From: an uncultured Lachnospiraceae bacterium
GTDB taxonomy: Bacteria > Bacillota > Clostridia > Lachnospirales > Anaerotignaceae
DNA length: 6,030 nucleotides
Direction: 5' to 3'
Assembly (NCBI GenBank): GCA_944384285.1
Contig: CALWSX010000022.1
Coordinates: 1 to 6,030 of the forward strand
The notes below the pieces were generated by a model, which saw nothing but the letters and a program-made list of their open reading frames with translations, searched no databases and had not been told where the DNA came from. This document shows positions 1-6,030 of the stretch, in pieces. Positions within the stretch are counted from its first letter, which is position 1; each line of letters opens with the position of its first letter. The position numbers and the translations under genes were made by a program.

Positions 1-34
1 TTAAGAGATAAATAATATTATTTTATTAAACTAT

Positions 35-70
35 AAAAAGGTGATGATATTAAAATATCATCACCTTTTT
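35..70. terminator. Perfect 16-bp hairpin with A/T tracts on both sides, possible bidirectional terminator
   Basis: Bases 35-50 pair perfectly with 55-70 around a 4-base loop (51-54). The GC-containing core is GGTGATGATAT, with A5 on the left and T5 on the right. Read on the plus strand the stem ends in a U-run, and read on the minus strand it also ends in a U-run, so it can act as an intrinsic terminator both ways. It sits downstream of thrS and its own terminator, so it is either a backup terminator or the terminator of a convergent plus-strand gene left of the window. Positions 1-34 are too short to show such a gene; one plus frame gives a stop at 13-15, which is only suggestive. Confidence 0.75.
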
Positions 71-86
71 CTTTGATTAAACCACT

Positions 87-121
87 AAAAAACAGCCGAA
101 AACAAAGTTTTCAGCTGTTTT
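87..121 (-). terminator. Intrinsic terminator of thrS
   Basis: Bases 89-103 pair with 107-121 around a 3-base loop. The one plus-strand mismatch (97/113) becomes a G-U pair in the minus-strand RNA, giving a 15-bp stem. The minus-strand RNA then ends in a run of six U. The hairpin begins 8 bases after the thrS stop codon, the expected place for its terminator. Confidence 0.88.
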
Positions 122-129
122 AATTAATA

Positions 130-2034
130 TTATTTTCTGTTTACAATTTCATCTGTAATTCTTTCAATTACTTCTGATAAATCTTTCTGTCCTTCTTCAC
201 CGTTTTGTCTTGAACGGAGAGAAACTTTGTTAGCTTCTACATCTTTTTCGCCTACAACAATAATGTAAGGTACTCTTTCATTTCTTGCTTCTCTAATTTT
301 ATATCCAATTTTTTCTGCTCTGTAGTCTGTTTCAACTCTTATTCCTGCATTTTCTAATTTTTCTGTTACTTCTTTTGCGTAATCAGTAAATTTTTCAGAA
401 ATAGGTAAAACTTTAACCTGTACAGGTGAAAGCCATGTTGGGAACTGACCTGCAAAATGCTCTATAAGGATACCGATAAATCTTTCGATACTACCAAAAG
501 CAACTCTGTGAATCATAACCGGTCTTTTCTTAGTACCATCTTTATCTGTATATTCAAGCTGGAATCTTTCAGGAAGGTTCATGTCAAGCTGAATTGTACC
601 ACACTGCCATGTTCTTCCGATAGAGTCTTCAAGATGGAAGTCAATTTTAGGGCCATAGAATGCACCGTCACCTTCATTTACAATATAATTTAATCCAAGT
701 TCATCAAGCGCACCCTGAAGGCCGTTTGTAGCAATTTCCCAAGCTTCGTCTGAACCAATGCTGTCTTCTGGACGTGTAGATAATTCTACATGGTATTTAA
801 ATCCAAAGAGTTTATAAACTTCATCAATTAATTTTGCTACACCTTTAATTTCATCTTTAATCTGATCTTCTGTCATAAAGATATGAGCATCGTCCTGTGT
901 AAAGCATCTTACACGCATAAGACCATGTAATGCACCTGATTTTTCATGTCTGTGAACAAGACCAAGTTCACCTACTCTTAAAGGAAGATCTCTGTATGAG
1001 TGAAGATCCTGCTGATAAACAAGCATACCACCAGGGCAGTTCATAGGTTTTACCGCAAAGTCAACATCATCAATTACTGTTGTATACATATTTTCTTTAT
1101 AATGTGACCAGTGGCCTGAACGTTCCCAAAGCTCTCTGTTCATAATTAAAGGTGTTGAAATTTCAACATAGCCTGCTTTTTTATGGATTTCTCTCCAATA
1201 GTTAATAAGTTCATTTTTAAGGATCATACCTTTTGGAAGGAAGAATGGTGATCCTGGTGCTTCATCAAGGATTGTAAAAAGTTTAAGCTCTTTTCCTAAT
1301 TTTCTATGGTCACGTTTTTTAGCTTCTTCAAGCATTGTAAGATATTCTTCAAGATCAGCTGCTTTTGTATAAGCTGTACCATAAATTCTTGAAAGCATCT
1401 TATTCTTTTCTGAACCTCTCCAATATGCTCCGGCAACACTCATAAGTTTAATTGCTTTAACATATTTTGTGCTCATAAGGTGAGGTCCTGCACAAAGGTC
1501 TGTAAATTCACCCTGTGAATAGAAAGAAATAGTTTCTCCTTCTGGAAGGTCTTTTATAAGTTCAACTTTGTAAGGTTCACCTTTTTCTTCCATAAATTTT
1601 ATAGCTTCTTCACGTGGAAGTTCAAATTTTTCAATCGCAAGATTTTCTTTTACAATTTTTTTCATTTCTTTTTCAAGAGCTTCAAGTTCTTCTGTTGTAA
1701 AAGGTGTTTCTCTATCAAAATCATAGTAAAAACCTTCAGCAATTGATGGACCAATAGCAAGTTTAGTTTCAGGAAAAAGTCTTTTAACAGCCTGAGCTAA
1801 AATATGTGATGCTGTATGACGAAATGCTTTTTTACCGTCTTCATCATCAAATGTTAAAATATTTAATTCACAGTCTTTATCAATAATATAACGAAGGTCT
1901 TTAAGTTCTCCGTCAACATGTGCTGAGCACGCATTTCTTGCAAGTCCTTCACTTATGCTTTTAGCAGCATCTAAAACGGATACAGGACTTTCAAATTCTT
2001 TTATAACTCCGTCTTTAAGTGTTACTTTAATCAT
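130..2034 (-). CDS. thrS: Threonyl-tRNA synthetase (ThrRS), 634 aa
   Basis: This cytoplasmic class II synthetase activates threonine with ATP and loads it onto tRNA-Thr. In order the protein shows a TGS domain (about 1-60), the N2 editing domain with HxxxH (H73, H77) and the CxxxH part of the same site (C181, H185, in DLCAGPH), the catalytic core (about 240-530), and an anticodon-binding domain (about 535-634). In the core, C333 (NCPGG), H384 (DDAHIF) and H509 (IHRVAFGS) correspond to the known zinc ligands C334, H385 and H511 of E. coli ThrRS. Motif 2 lies around LRVGELGLVHRHE (352-364) and motif 3 around 505-520. Length is normal for a bacterial full-length enzyme and nothing is missing. 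The frame is open upstream to a TTG at 2052, but the ATG at 2034 is chosen: AAAGGAG lies 8 bases upstream of it, and the extra six codons would be that Shine-Dalgarno itself. Transcription comes from the promoter at 2343-2371 through a T-box leader. The presence of both editing motifs argues that it proofreads Ser-tRNA-Thr. Confidence 0.98.
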   Translation of the reverse strand: MIKVTLKDGVIKEFESPVSVLDAAKSISEGLARNACSAHVDGELKDLRYIIDKDCELNILTFDDEDGKKAFRHTASHILAQAVKRLFPETKLAIGPSIAEGFYYDFDRETPFTTEELEALEKEMKKIVKENLAIEKFELPREEAIKFMEEKGEPYKVELIKDLPEGETISFYSQGEFTDLCAGPHLMSTKYVKAIKLMSVAGAYWRGSEKNKMLSRIYGTAYTKAADLEEYLTMLEEAKKRDHRKLGKELKLFTILDEAPGSPFFLPKGMILKNELINYWREIHKKAGYVEISTPLIMNRELWERSGHWSHYKENMYTTVIDDVDFAVKPMNCPGGMLVYQQDLHSYRDLPLRVGELGLVHRHEKSGALHGLMRVRCFTQDDAHIFMTEDQIKDEIKGVAKLIDEVYKLFGFKYHVELSTRPEDSIGSDEAWEIATNGLQGALDELGLNYIVNEGDGAFYGPKIDFHLEDSIGRTWQCGTIQLDMNLPERFQLEYTDKDGTKKRPVMIHRVAFGSIERFIGILIEHFAGQFPTWLSPVQVKVLPISEKFTDYAKEVTEKLENAGIRVETDYRAEKIGYKIREARNERVPYIIVVGEKDVEANKVSLRSRQNGEEGQKDLSEVIERITDEIVNRK

Positions 2035-2042
2035 TTTTATTA

Positions 2043-2049
2043 CTCCTTT
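2043..2049 (-). promoter_or_regulatory. Shine-Dalgarno AAAGGAG that fixes the thrS start
   Basis: AAAGGAG is followed by an 8-base spacer and ATG at 2034. It overlaps the codons that a TTG start at 2052 would use, so it rules out the longer form. It lies downstream of the T-box terminator and is not part of that hairpin. Confidence 0.93.
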
Positions 2050-2074
2050 CAAAAATCAGTTAGAAACAGGCAGG

Positions 2075-2128
2075 AAAATAAAAAACTCGTCACTTTCCTT
2101 ACCTAATATAAATAAAGAAAGGGACGAG
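2075..2128 (-). terminator. T-box attenuator terminator
   Basis: In the RNA, CUCGUC-C-CUUUCUUUA (2128-2113) pairs with UAAGGAAAG-U-GACGAG (2101-2086), with one C/U mismatch, one U-G pair and an 11-base loop. A U-rich tail of six U, A, then four U follows (2085-2075). Its 5' arm overlaps the antiterminator, as in transcription-attenuating T-boxes. It ends about 40 bases before the thrS ATG. Confidence 0.93.
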
Positions 2129-2150
2129 ATTAATCCCGCGGTTCCACCCT
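2120..2150 (-). promoter_or_regulatory. T-box antiterminator
   Basis: The RNA folds as AGGG (2150-2147), a 7-base bulge UGGAACC (2146-2140), then GCGGGA paired through a UUAA loop with UCUCGU, closed by CCCU (2123-2120). The bulge UGGA is complementary to a tRNA 3' end UCCA, so the expected discriminator base of the cognate tRNA-Thr is U. The 3' arm (2128-2120) is shared with the terminator, so the two folds exclude each other. Confidence 0.93.
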
Positions 2151-2220
2151 AATTGTTAAAAAACCACTTAATTAAAGGCCTGTAACGTAGCCAACACGTG
2201 TAGTATTAGTACCGCTCCGA

Positions 2221-2226
2221 GGTAGT
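2221..2226 (-). promoter_or_regulatory. Specifier region: adjacent Thr codons ACU and ACC
   Basis: On the RNA this reads ACUACC in the 3' side of the Stem I specifier loop. If GAGG pairs with CCUC and UCG with CGA, the loop strand is UGAAAACUA. That places ACU (2226-2224) as the specifier, followed by the expected conserved purine A, with the CC of ACC already in the helix. Both triplets are threonine codons, so tRNA-Thr specificity is secure whichever is used. The choice of ACU rests on my hand fold and on analogy with other T-boxes such as glyQS. Confidence 0.75.
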
Positions 2227-2342
2227 TTTCATCGAAAGTAAAGTAAGCAGTCTCACAGCAAAATAACCGCTCTCTCTGAAAAATTACAGCCCGACTACTG
2301 TCCTCTTCAACGCTTTTTTATATTTCAAAAATAAACAAAGCT

Positions 2343-2371
2343 ATTGTATCACACAAGATTATTTTTTTCAA
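2343..2371 (-). promoter_or_regulatory. SigA-type promoter of thrS
   Basis: The -35 box is TTGAAA (2371-2366). A 17-base spacer leads to the -10 box TACAAT (2348-2343), which carries an extended TG one base upstream (TGATACAAT). Transcription should start near 2336, just before the T-box Stem I. The -35 begins 16 bases after the stop codon of the upstream gene. The match and spacing are near ideal for the housekeeping sigma factor. Confidence 0.9.
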
Positions 2372-2387
2372 CATCTTTTAAAATATT

Positions 2388-4493
2388 TTATACACCAAAT
2401 ATTTTGCCAAATAATTTTTTAAAAACATTCAAAACTCTTCTAAAAAATCCAACATTTTCAGGAGCTTTTTCATAATCTAAAACTTCATCAGGATCATCTA
2501 AAGAAATTTCTTCACTTCTTAAAATAATTTGTATACTGTCAGGTTCCGGATTTTTTTCAGATGTAAAAGAAATTCTATTAGCATCAGGATCCATATTTAA
2601 AACATTTGTTTCTTTTTCAAATCTATCAAGTTCTTCATCAACTGCTTCTTTTATTTCATCTTTTGCATTTCTTAAATTTTCAGTTTTTGTAATTCCTTCT
2701 AAGCTATTATTAATAACATCTATAAGCCCTTGAATTGTTTTTTCTGTTCCTGAATTAAATTTATCTCCATTTGTTTTTAATAAGTTTTCCAAAGAACTTA
2801 AAAAATCAACAAGCTTGTTAATAGAGTTTGAAATATTATTTATGGAAGTAACATTTGTATTTGCTAAACCTTCAATGCTGTTACTATTCTCAGTTACAGT
2901 TTCTATTGAAGTTTCTGTTTCACCTGCAATATTACTTAATGTAATAAGCAATTCTGATGCAGTATCTGTTATTTTTGAAAGTTCTCCCAAACTGTTGTCT
3001 ATATTTTCATAATCATCATCTACAAGTTCAAGATATTCGTTTGTAAGGTCTATAAAACTATTTAAAGAATCTGTTATTATACTAGTATTTTTAAGCACAC
3101 TTTTTATGACATCATTTGTTGTTCTTGCTTGTTTTCCAAGCTCTATGGAATCATTTATAACATCATAAATTTCGCTTGAGGCACTGTTTGTTTCACTTGC
3201 TATAGTTGTTAACTGAGGAACTATCATACCAAGATCAGGGTTTGATGATGCAAGTATTCCAACCGCCTGACCTACCTGTTCATTTATTGTTTGTGTAAGA
3301 GATATAATTCCTCTTAAGTCTTCAGCAGATGTTTCAAGCTGGAAAAGTTTATCATTTACATCTGTCATGGTATCTCTGAGTTTTAAAGAATCCTCTGAAA
3401 GTTTATCAAGTGAACTTTGGAGGTCTTCCATTATTTTTTTTCTTTCATCAGACTTATCATGAATATCTTTTGCAAGTTTTTGAAAAGCATCTATATCTTC
3501 TTTTATAGATTTAAGTGATTTTGAAATATCTGTAAGCTGTGTTTTTGCATCTTTAAAGCTTTTATCAATGCCTTTTGATAAGTTAGTTAAAGCCTCAAGG
3601 GCGTTATCTGCATTATCATATATTTCGCCTTTTTGGGTATTAATATTATTTCTTACTTCATCATAATCAGATAAGCCGCTTTTTGTATTTTCGAGTCCAC
3701 TTGACATATTTTGAAGCACATTTATCATATCATCAAGGCTTTGATTTACTGCTTCCACAGAATCCTCAATCTTATCTTTGTTTTCCTTTAATTCTTTTAT
3801 ATCTTCGATTTGCTGAAGAGTAATAGGAATCATCATCATTGTTATTCCGGGTGTTTCAAAACTGTCTGTTCCTATTTCTATGTCAAAAGTAACATGTTCT
3901 CCCGGAAGAGCCATAAAGACAATACCTTTATAAGTTCCTACTGTCTGAGTTTGAGCCCCTTTTGCTTCAAGGCTGTTTGTTTTATCCATATCAACAGCCG
4001 TTGCTATTTGTAAAACCATATTATTTTTAAAATATTCCGGAGCATTTTCATTAGGAATAGCTTCTATTGTAATCTTTACAAGTCCACTTTTTCCTGCAAG
4101 TTCTTCAGCTGCAATAGGCACACCGTTTAAACGATAAGAAATATCAAAAGTCCAAGGCGGAATTACTGTACCTTCTTTAGGAACTGCCTCAAAAAAGAAC
4201 CTTTTTGTAGGGTCACTAACTTTCCAAGTTACTTTATCTTCATCAAGTACAGGCTCTGTATAATCAGTCATATTTGTAACTTTTTCATATTGACCATAGT
4301 CCACTATTTCTGTATTACCATTTAGCATACAACCCTTTACAACGCTTAAACTCTCCTGTTTTCCATAATAGTCAAGATTTATATAAACTGATTCATCGCT
4401 TGTTACAGTCGGAGGGCCTGCAAAAATTTGTGATGTCTCAGAAAAAATCATTATTGCAGACAATGCTATTGCTATTTTTCTTTTTGTGCTCAT
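2388..4493 (-). CDS. Exported coiled-coil protein paired with the MMPL transporter, 701 aa
   Basis: Function unknown. Residues 1-25 look like a Sec signal peptide: MSTKRK, then a hydrophobic stretch, then cleavage likely after IFA25. No lipobox cysteine is present; the only Cys I see is C55. Residues 26-225 are predicted globular and rich in beta-type sequence, with KVSDPTKRFFFEAVP (91-105), a PPWTFDISYRLNG stretch (112-124) and AGKSGLVKITIEA (133-145). They recall the N-terminal regions of YhgE/Pip-like and heptad-repeat exported proteins of Bacillota, but this is a weak recollection. Residues 226-630 are almost all polar helix with heptad-like L/I spacing and few prolines, so a long coiled coil is likely. 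A short region with SIQIILRSEEI (653-663) follows, then an acidic stretch, then a basic amphipathic tail FFRRVLNVFKKLFGKIFGV (683-701). No internal membrane helix is obvious. The ATG overlaps the transporter stop (ATGA) and AGGAGG lies 9 bases upstream, so translation is coupled. A role as periplasm-side adaptor or partner of the transporter is inference from this linkage. Confidence 0.9.
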   Translation of the reverse strand: MSTKRKIAIALSAIMIFSETSQIFAGPPTVTSDESVYINLDYYGKQESLSVVKGCMLNGNTEIVDYGQYEKVTNMTDYTEPVLDEDKVTWKVSDPTKRFFFEAVPKEGTVIPPWTFDISYRLNGVPIAAEELAGKSGLVKITIEAIPNENAPEYFKNNMVLQIATAVDMDKTNSLEAKGAQTQTVGTYKGIVFMALPGEHVTFDIEIGTDSFETPGITMMMIPITLQQIEDIKELKENKDKIEDSVEAVNQSLDDMINVLQNMSSGLENTKSGLSDYDEVRNNINTQKGEIYDNADNALEALTNLSKGIDKSFKDAKTQLTDISKSLKSIKEDIDAFQKLAKDIHDKSDERKKIMEDLQSSLDKLSEDSLKLRDTMTDVNDKLFQLETSAEDLRGIISLTQTINEQVGQAVGILASSNPDLGMIVPQLTTIASETNSASSEIYDVINDSIELGKQARTTNDVIKSVLKNTSIITDSLNSFIDLTNEYLELVDDDYENIDNSLGELSKITDTASELLITLSNIAGETETSIETVTENSNSIEGLANTNVTSINNISNSINKLVDFLSSLENLLKTNGDKFNSGTEKTIQGLIDVINNSLEGITKTENLRNAKDEIKEAVDEELDRFEKETNVLNMDPDANRISFTSEKNPEPDSIQIILRSEEISLDDPDEVLDYEKAPENVGFFRRVLNVFKKLFGKIFGV

Positions 4494-6030
4494 ATATTGT
4501 CTCCTCCTTCTTCATTTTTTTCTTCCTCTTTTTTAATTTTATTTGGAAGTTTTAAAAAACTTTTTGTTTTATCTTTTTTTGCTGTGATTTTTTCCAATTT
4601 ATCTTTATGTTCTTCTTTTAATTTTTGAAATTTTTCTTTGTGTTCTTCTTTTAATTTTTCTTTTTTTATTTTTATCTTTTCTGCTCTTATTTGATGTCTT
4701 TTTTGTTCATTTAATATATATTTATCAAATATTACAAGAAGGACAGGCAAAAGCCCAATTACAAGGAAAATACTGAAAAGAGCTCCTCTTCCTACAAGAC
4801 GTCCGATATCACCTATAGCTTTTATACTTGAAATAAAATATATTGCATATCCTGCCATAGTCAAAATCATACCGGAAGTTAGTATAGAAGCTGCGCTTAC
4901 AGAAACTGCATTAATAGCTGCATCTGATCTTTCCAAATTTTTTTCTCCTCTTGCTTTTAAATAATTTCCTGTTAAAAGGATTGAATAATCTATAGTTGCT
5001 CCAAGCTGTATACAACTTACTACTATATATCCCATAAATATCATTGTAGTACCGTATAAGTAAGGTAAAGCCATATTCATAAATATAGCTATTTCAATAG
5101 GTATAACAACTACCAAAGGAATAATAAGAGATTTATATGTAAAATAAATTACAAGAGCAACACCAATTATAGAAAGAATATTTACTATGTTATAGTCATG
5201 ATTTATAGTATTCATGATATCCACAGTTGAAGGTGTAGCGCCTACAAGATACGAATCTTCAGGATAATATTTTTTTACTATGGACTCAATTTCTTCTAAA
5301 CTTGAAAAAGCAAGTTCACTTTCATCATCAGTTTTTGTTGTTATCAAAATCCTTGCGTAATCATCTGTATGAAGGTTCGAACTTACACTTTTAGGTAAAA
5401 TAGTTTCTGGAATTCCCTCAGGCAAAGTATTTGCCAAAGATGTTACACTTTTTGTATAATAAAGGTCCTCTAACTCTTCACTTAATCTCTTTTCAGAGAC
5501 TATAGATGTGTTTGGAACAAGAGCTATCATTAAATTGCTTCGTCCAAATATCCCGTTCATAAGCTTTTCATCATCATAAACTTTTGTACCTTCACTTGAA
5601 CCCAAAGAACCATTTCCATATTCAAAACTGTTCATTGTTTGAGCTGTAAAAGCTGGAAGAGCAATTATGCATACAAACAAAAGAATTCTTTTTCGTCTAT
5701 TATAAATAATTTTTGCCAAAGGTTCAAAAGACGGCATATAAGAACGATGTTCTTTTTCTTCAATTTTTTCTGAAAATTTAAGTATGAGAGAAGGCATTAA
5801 ACAAAGTACAACCAAAAGGCTGATTACTATACCTTTTGCAAGTACAAAACCTATATCTCGACCTATGGTGAACTGCATAAGCGCAAGCACTATAAATCCC
5901 ACTATTGTTGTAGCACCACTTGAAAGTATAGATGCATAGGAAAGTTTCAAAGCATTTTTCATTGCCTGCTCTTTTTCTATTCCTCTTTCAACTTCGTGAT
6001 TAAAAGAATGTAAAAGGAAAATGGAATAGT
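4490..6030 (-). CDS. MMPL/RND-superfamily transporter, C-terminal part (start outside the window)
   Basis: A proton-driven RND-type membrane transporter of the MMPL family; the family moves lipids, lipid-linked compounds or drugs, and the substrate here is unknown. The frame is open to the edge: codons before the ATG at 5962 read YSIFLLHSFNHEVERGIEKEQA, which belongs to the TM4 end and following loop of this family, so 5962 is not the start. 512 whole codons are visible (numbered from the edge). They show the first DYS-type motif (D cut by the edge), TM5-TM6 (about 33-84), TM7 (about 115-130), an extracytoplasmic domain (about 135-275), and TM8-TM12 (about 280-435). The second motif, GATIDYSILL, is at 343-352; its Asp347 is the likely proton-relay residue. 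By family size, roughly 200 residues (TM1-TM4 and the first outside domain) are missing. After TM12 comes a 70-residue Lys/Glu-rich cytoplasmic tail, unusual in length, containing a tandem repeat. The gene overlaps the downstream coiled-coil gene by four bases. Confidence 0.95.
   Translation of the reverse strand, partial: YSIFLLHSFNHEVERGIEKEQAMKNALKLSYASILSSGATTIVGFIVLALMQFTIGRDIGFVLAKGIVISLLVVLCLMPSLILKFSEKIEEKEHRSYMPSFEPLAKIIYNRRKRILLFVCIIALPAFTAQTMNSFEYGNGSLGSSEGTKVYDDEKLMNGIFGRSNLMIALVPNTSIVSEKRLSEELEDLYYTKSVTSLANTLPEGIPETILPKSVSSNLHTDDYARILITTKTDDESELAFSSLEEIESIVKKYYPEDSYLVGATPSTVDIMNTINHDYNIVNILSIIGVALVIYFTYKSLIIPLVVVIPIEIAIFMNMALPYLYGTTMIFMGYIVVSCIQLGATIDYSILLTGNYLKARGEKNLERSDAAINAVSVSAASILTSGMILTMAGYAIYFISSIKAIGDIGRLVGRGALFSIFLVIGLLPVLLVIFDKYILNEQKRHQIRAEKIKIKKEKLKEEHKEKFQKLKEEHKDKLEKITAKKDKTKSFLKLPNKIKKEEEKNEEGGDNI
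4503..4508 (-). promoter_or_regulatory. Shine-Dalgarno AGGAGG inside the 3' end of the transporter gene
   Basis: AGGAGG with a 9-base spacer to ATG 4493. It is built from the transporter codons for E-G-G near its C-terminus (EEGGDNI). Together with the ATGA overlap this supports translational coupling and fixes the start of the downstream protein. Confidence 0.9.
4592..4657 (-). repeat. 33-bp tandem repeat (two units) in the transporter tail
   Basis: Units 4657-4625 and 4624-4592 encode KLKEEHKEKFQ and KLKEEHKDKLE. They differ at a few bases (CAC/CAT, GAA/GAT, TTT/TTG, CAA/GAA). The 11-residue period fits a straight charged helix or right-handed (hendecad) coiled coil. The repeat is in frame, so copy-number changes would lengthen the tail without breaking the gene. 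Confidence 0.9.

Larger units (their letters stand above)
2075..2336 (-). ncRNA. T-box riboswitch leader of thrS (tRNA-Thr sensing)
   Basis: The leader RNA binds tRNA-Thr. Uncharged tRNA stabilises an antiterminator and lets transcription enter thrS; charged tRNA allows the terminator to form. Stem I runs from about 2313 to 2214. It shows the lower GA/k-turn region (GAAGAGG at 2308-2302, facing CCTC), a loop-E-like AGUA on its 5' side facing GAA, the AGAGAG bulge (2271-2277), and the distal element GCTGTGAGA (2259-2251). Then come a Stem II/III region, the invariant T-box AGGGTGGAACCGCG (2150-2137), and a terminator with a U-run ending near 2075. The 5' end near 2336 is inferred from the promoter. 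This leader fills the roughly 350-base gap between the two genes; no ORF in it is credible. Only the class and Thr specificity are firm; the Stem II/III fold was not resolved by hand. Confidence 0.96.

Noticed and set aside
457..693. Plus-strand reading frame inside thrS
   Set aside because: It lies antisense to conserved ThrRS catalytic codons, has no Shine-Dalgarno that I can see, and its product has no recognisable features.
1955..2152. Plus-strand reading frame across the thrS 5' end and T-box
   Set aside because: It overlaps conserved RNA structure and the thrS start; its composition is explained by those elements.
2194..2201. 8-bp palindrome ACACGTGT as a possible operator
   Set aside because: It lies inside the T-box leader between Stem I and the T-box, where RNA pairing explains it, and it is downstream of the promoter.
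2375..2392. AT-only inverted repeat after the coiled-coil stop as a terminator
   Set aside because: It has no GC pairs and only a weak following U-run, so a stable hairpin is unlikely; such repeats are common by chance in AT-rich DNA.
2815..3012. Plus-strand reading frame of about 65 codons inside the coiled-coil gene
   Set aside because: Antisense shadow of the helical region; its hydrophobic look comes from reading polar helix codons backwards.
3810..4013. Plus-strand reading frame of about 67 codons with several Cys and His
   Set aside because: Antisense shadow of the coiled-coil gene's N-terminal domain, with no ribosome-binding site or spaced metal motif.
2388..4493. Methyl-accepting chemotaxis protein because of the long Ser/Thr/Asn-rich helix
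   Set aside because: The conserved signalling hairpin tip and HAMP domain are absent, there is no second membrane helix, and the helical region is outside the cell.
5960..5962. ATG at 5962 as start of the transporter gene
   Set aside because: The frame continues without a stop to the window edge and encodes the family-typical YSIFLLH segment; there is no Shine-Dalgarno before this ATG.

Overview
The window is AT-rich and almost fully packed on the minus strand. It reads as a low-GC Bacillota genome, most likely a clostridial species. Supporting signs are strong purine-rich Shine-Dalgarno sites (AAAGGAG, AGGAGG), a threonyl-tRNA synthetase controlled by a T-box leader, a consensus SigA promoter, intrinsic terminators with U-tracts, and A/T-ending codons. 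The exact genus cannot be read from the sequence.

Layout in the direction of transcription (right to left): (1) 6030-4490 holds the C-terminal two thirds or so of an RND-superfamily MMPL transporter. Its reading frame is still open at the window edge, so the gene starts outside. (2) 4493-2388 encodes a 701-residue exported protein with a signal peptide, a globular N-terminal region, a helical/coiled-coil region of about 400 residues, and a basic amphipathic C-terminal tail. Its ATG overlaps the transporter stop codon (ATGA), and its Shine-Dalgarno lies inside the last codons of the transporter, so the two are almost certainly co-translated. (3) 2371-2035 holds a SigA-type promoter, then a threonine T-box leader with Stem I, Thr specifier codons, a canonical T-box bulge, antiterminator and terminator. 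(4) 2034-130 is thrS, a full-length class II threonyl-tRNA synthetase. (5) 121-35 holds two strong hairpins: the thrS terminator and a second hairpin that could terminate in both directions. Positions 1-34 hold no gene that can be supported.

The window therefore joins two units. One is a housekeeping unit: uncharged tRNA-Thr relieves attenuation of thrS. The other is an envelope unit: an MMPL transporter with a dedicated secreted coiled-coil partner. The substrate and function of the transporter pair cannot be inferred from sequence alone. No convincing terminator separates the pair from the thrS promoter, so the T-box attenuator may also serve as the terminator of the transporter operon. I found no CRISPR array, insertion sequence, tRNA or rRNA gene. 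The least understood part is the MMPL/coiled-coil pair.
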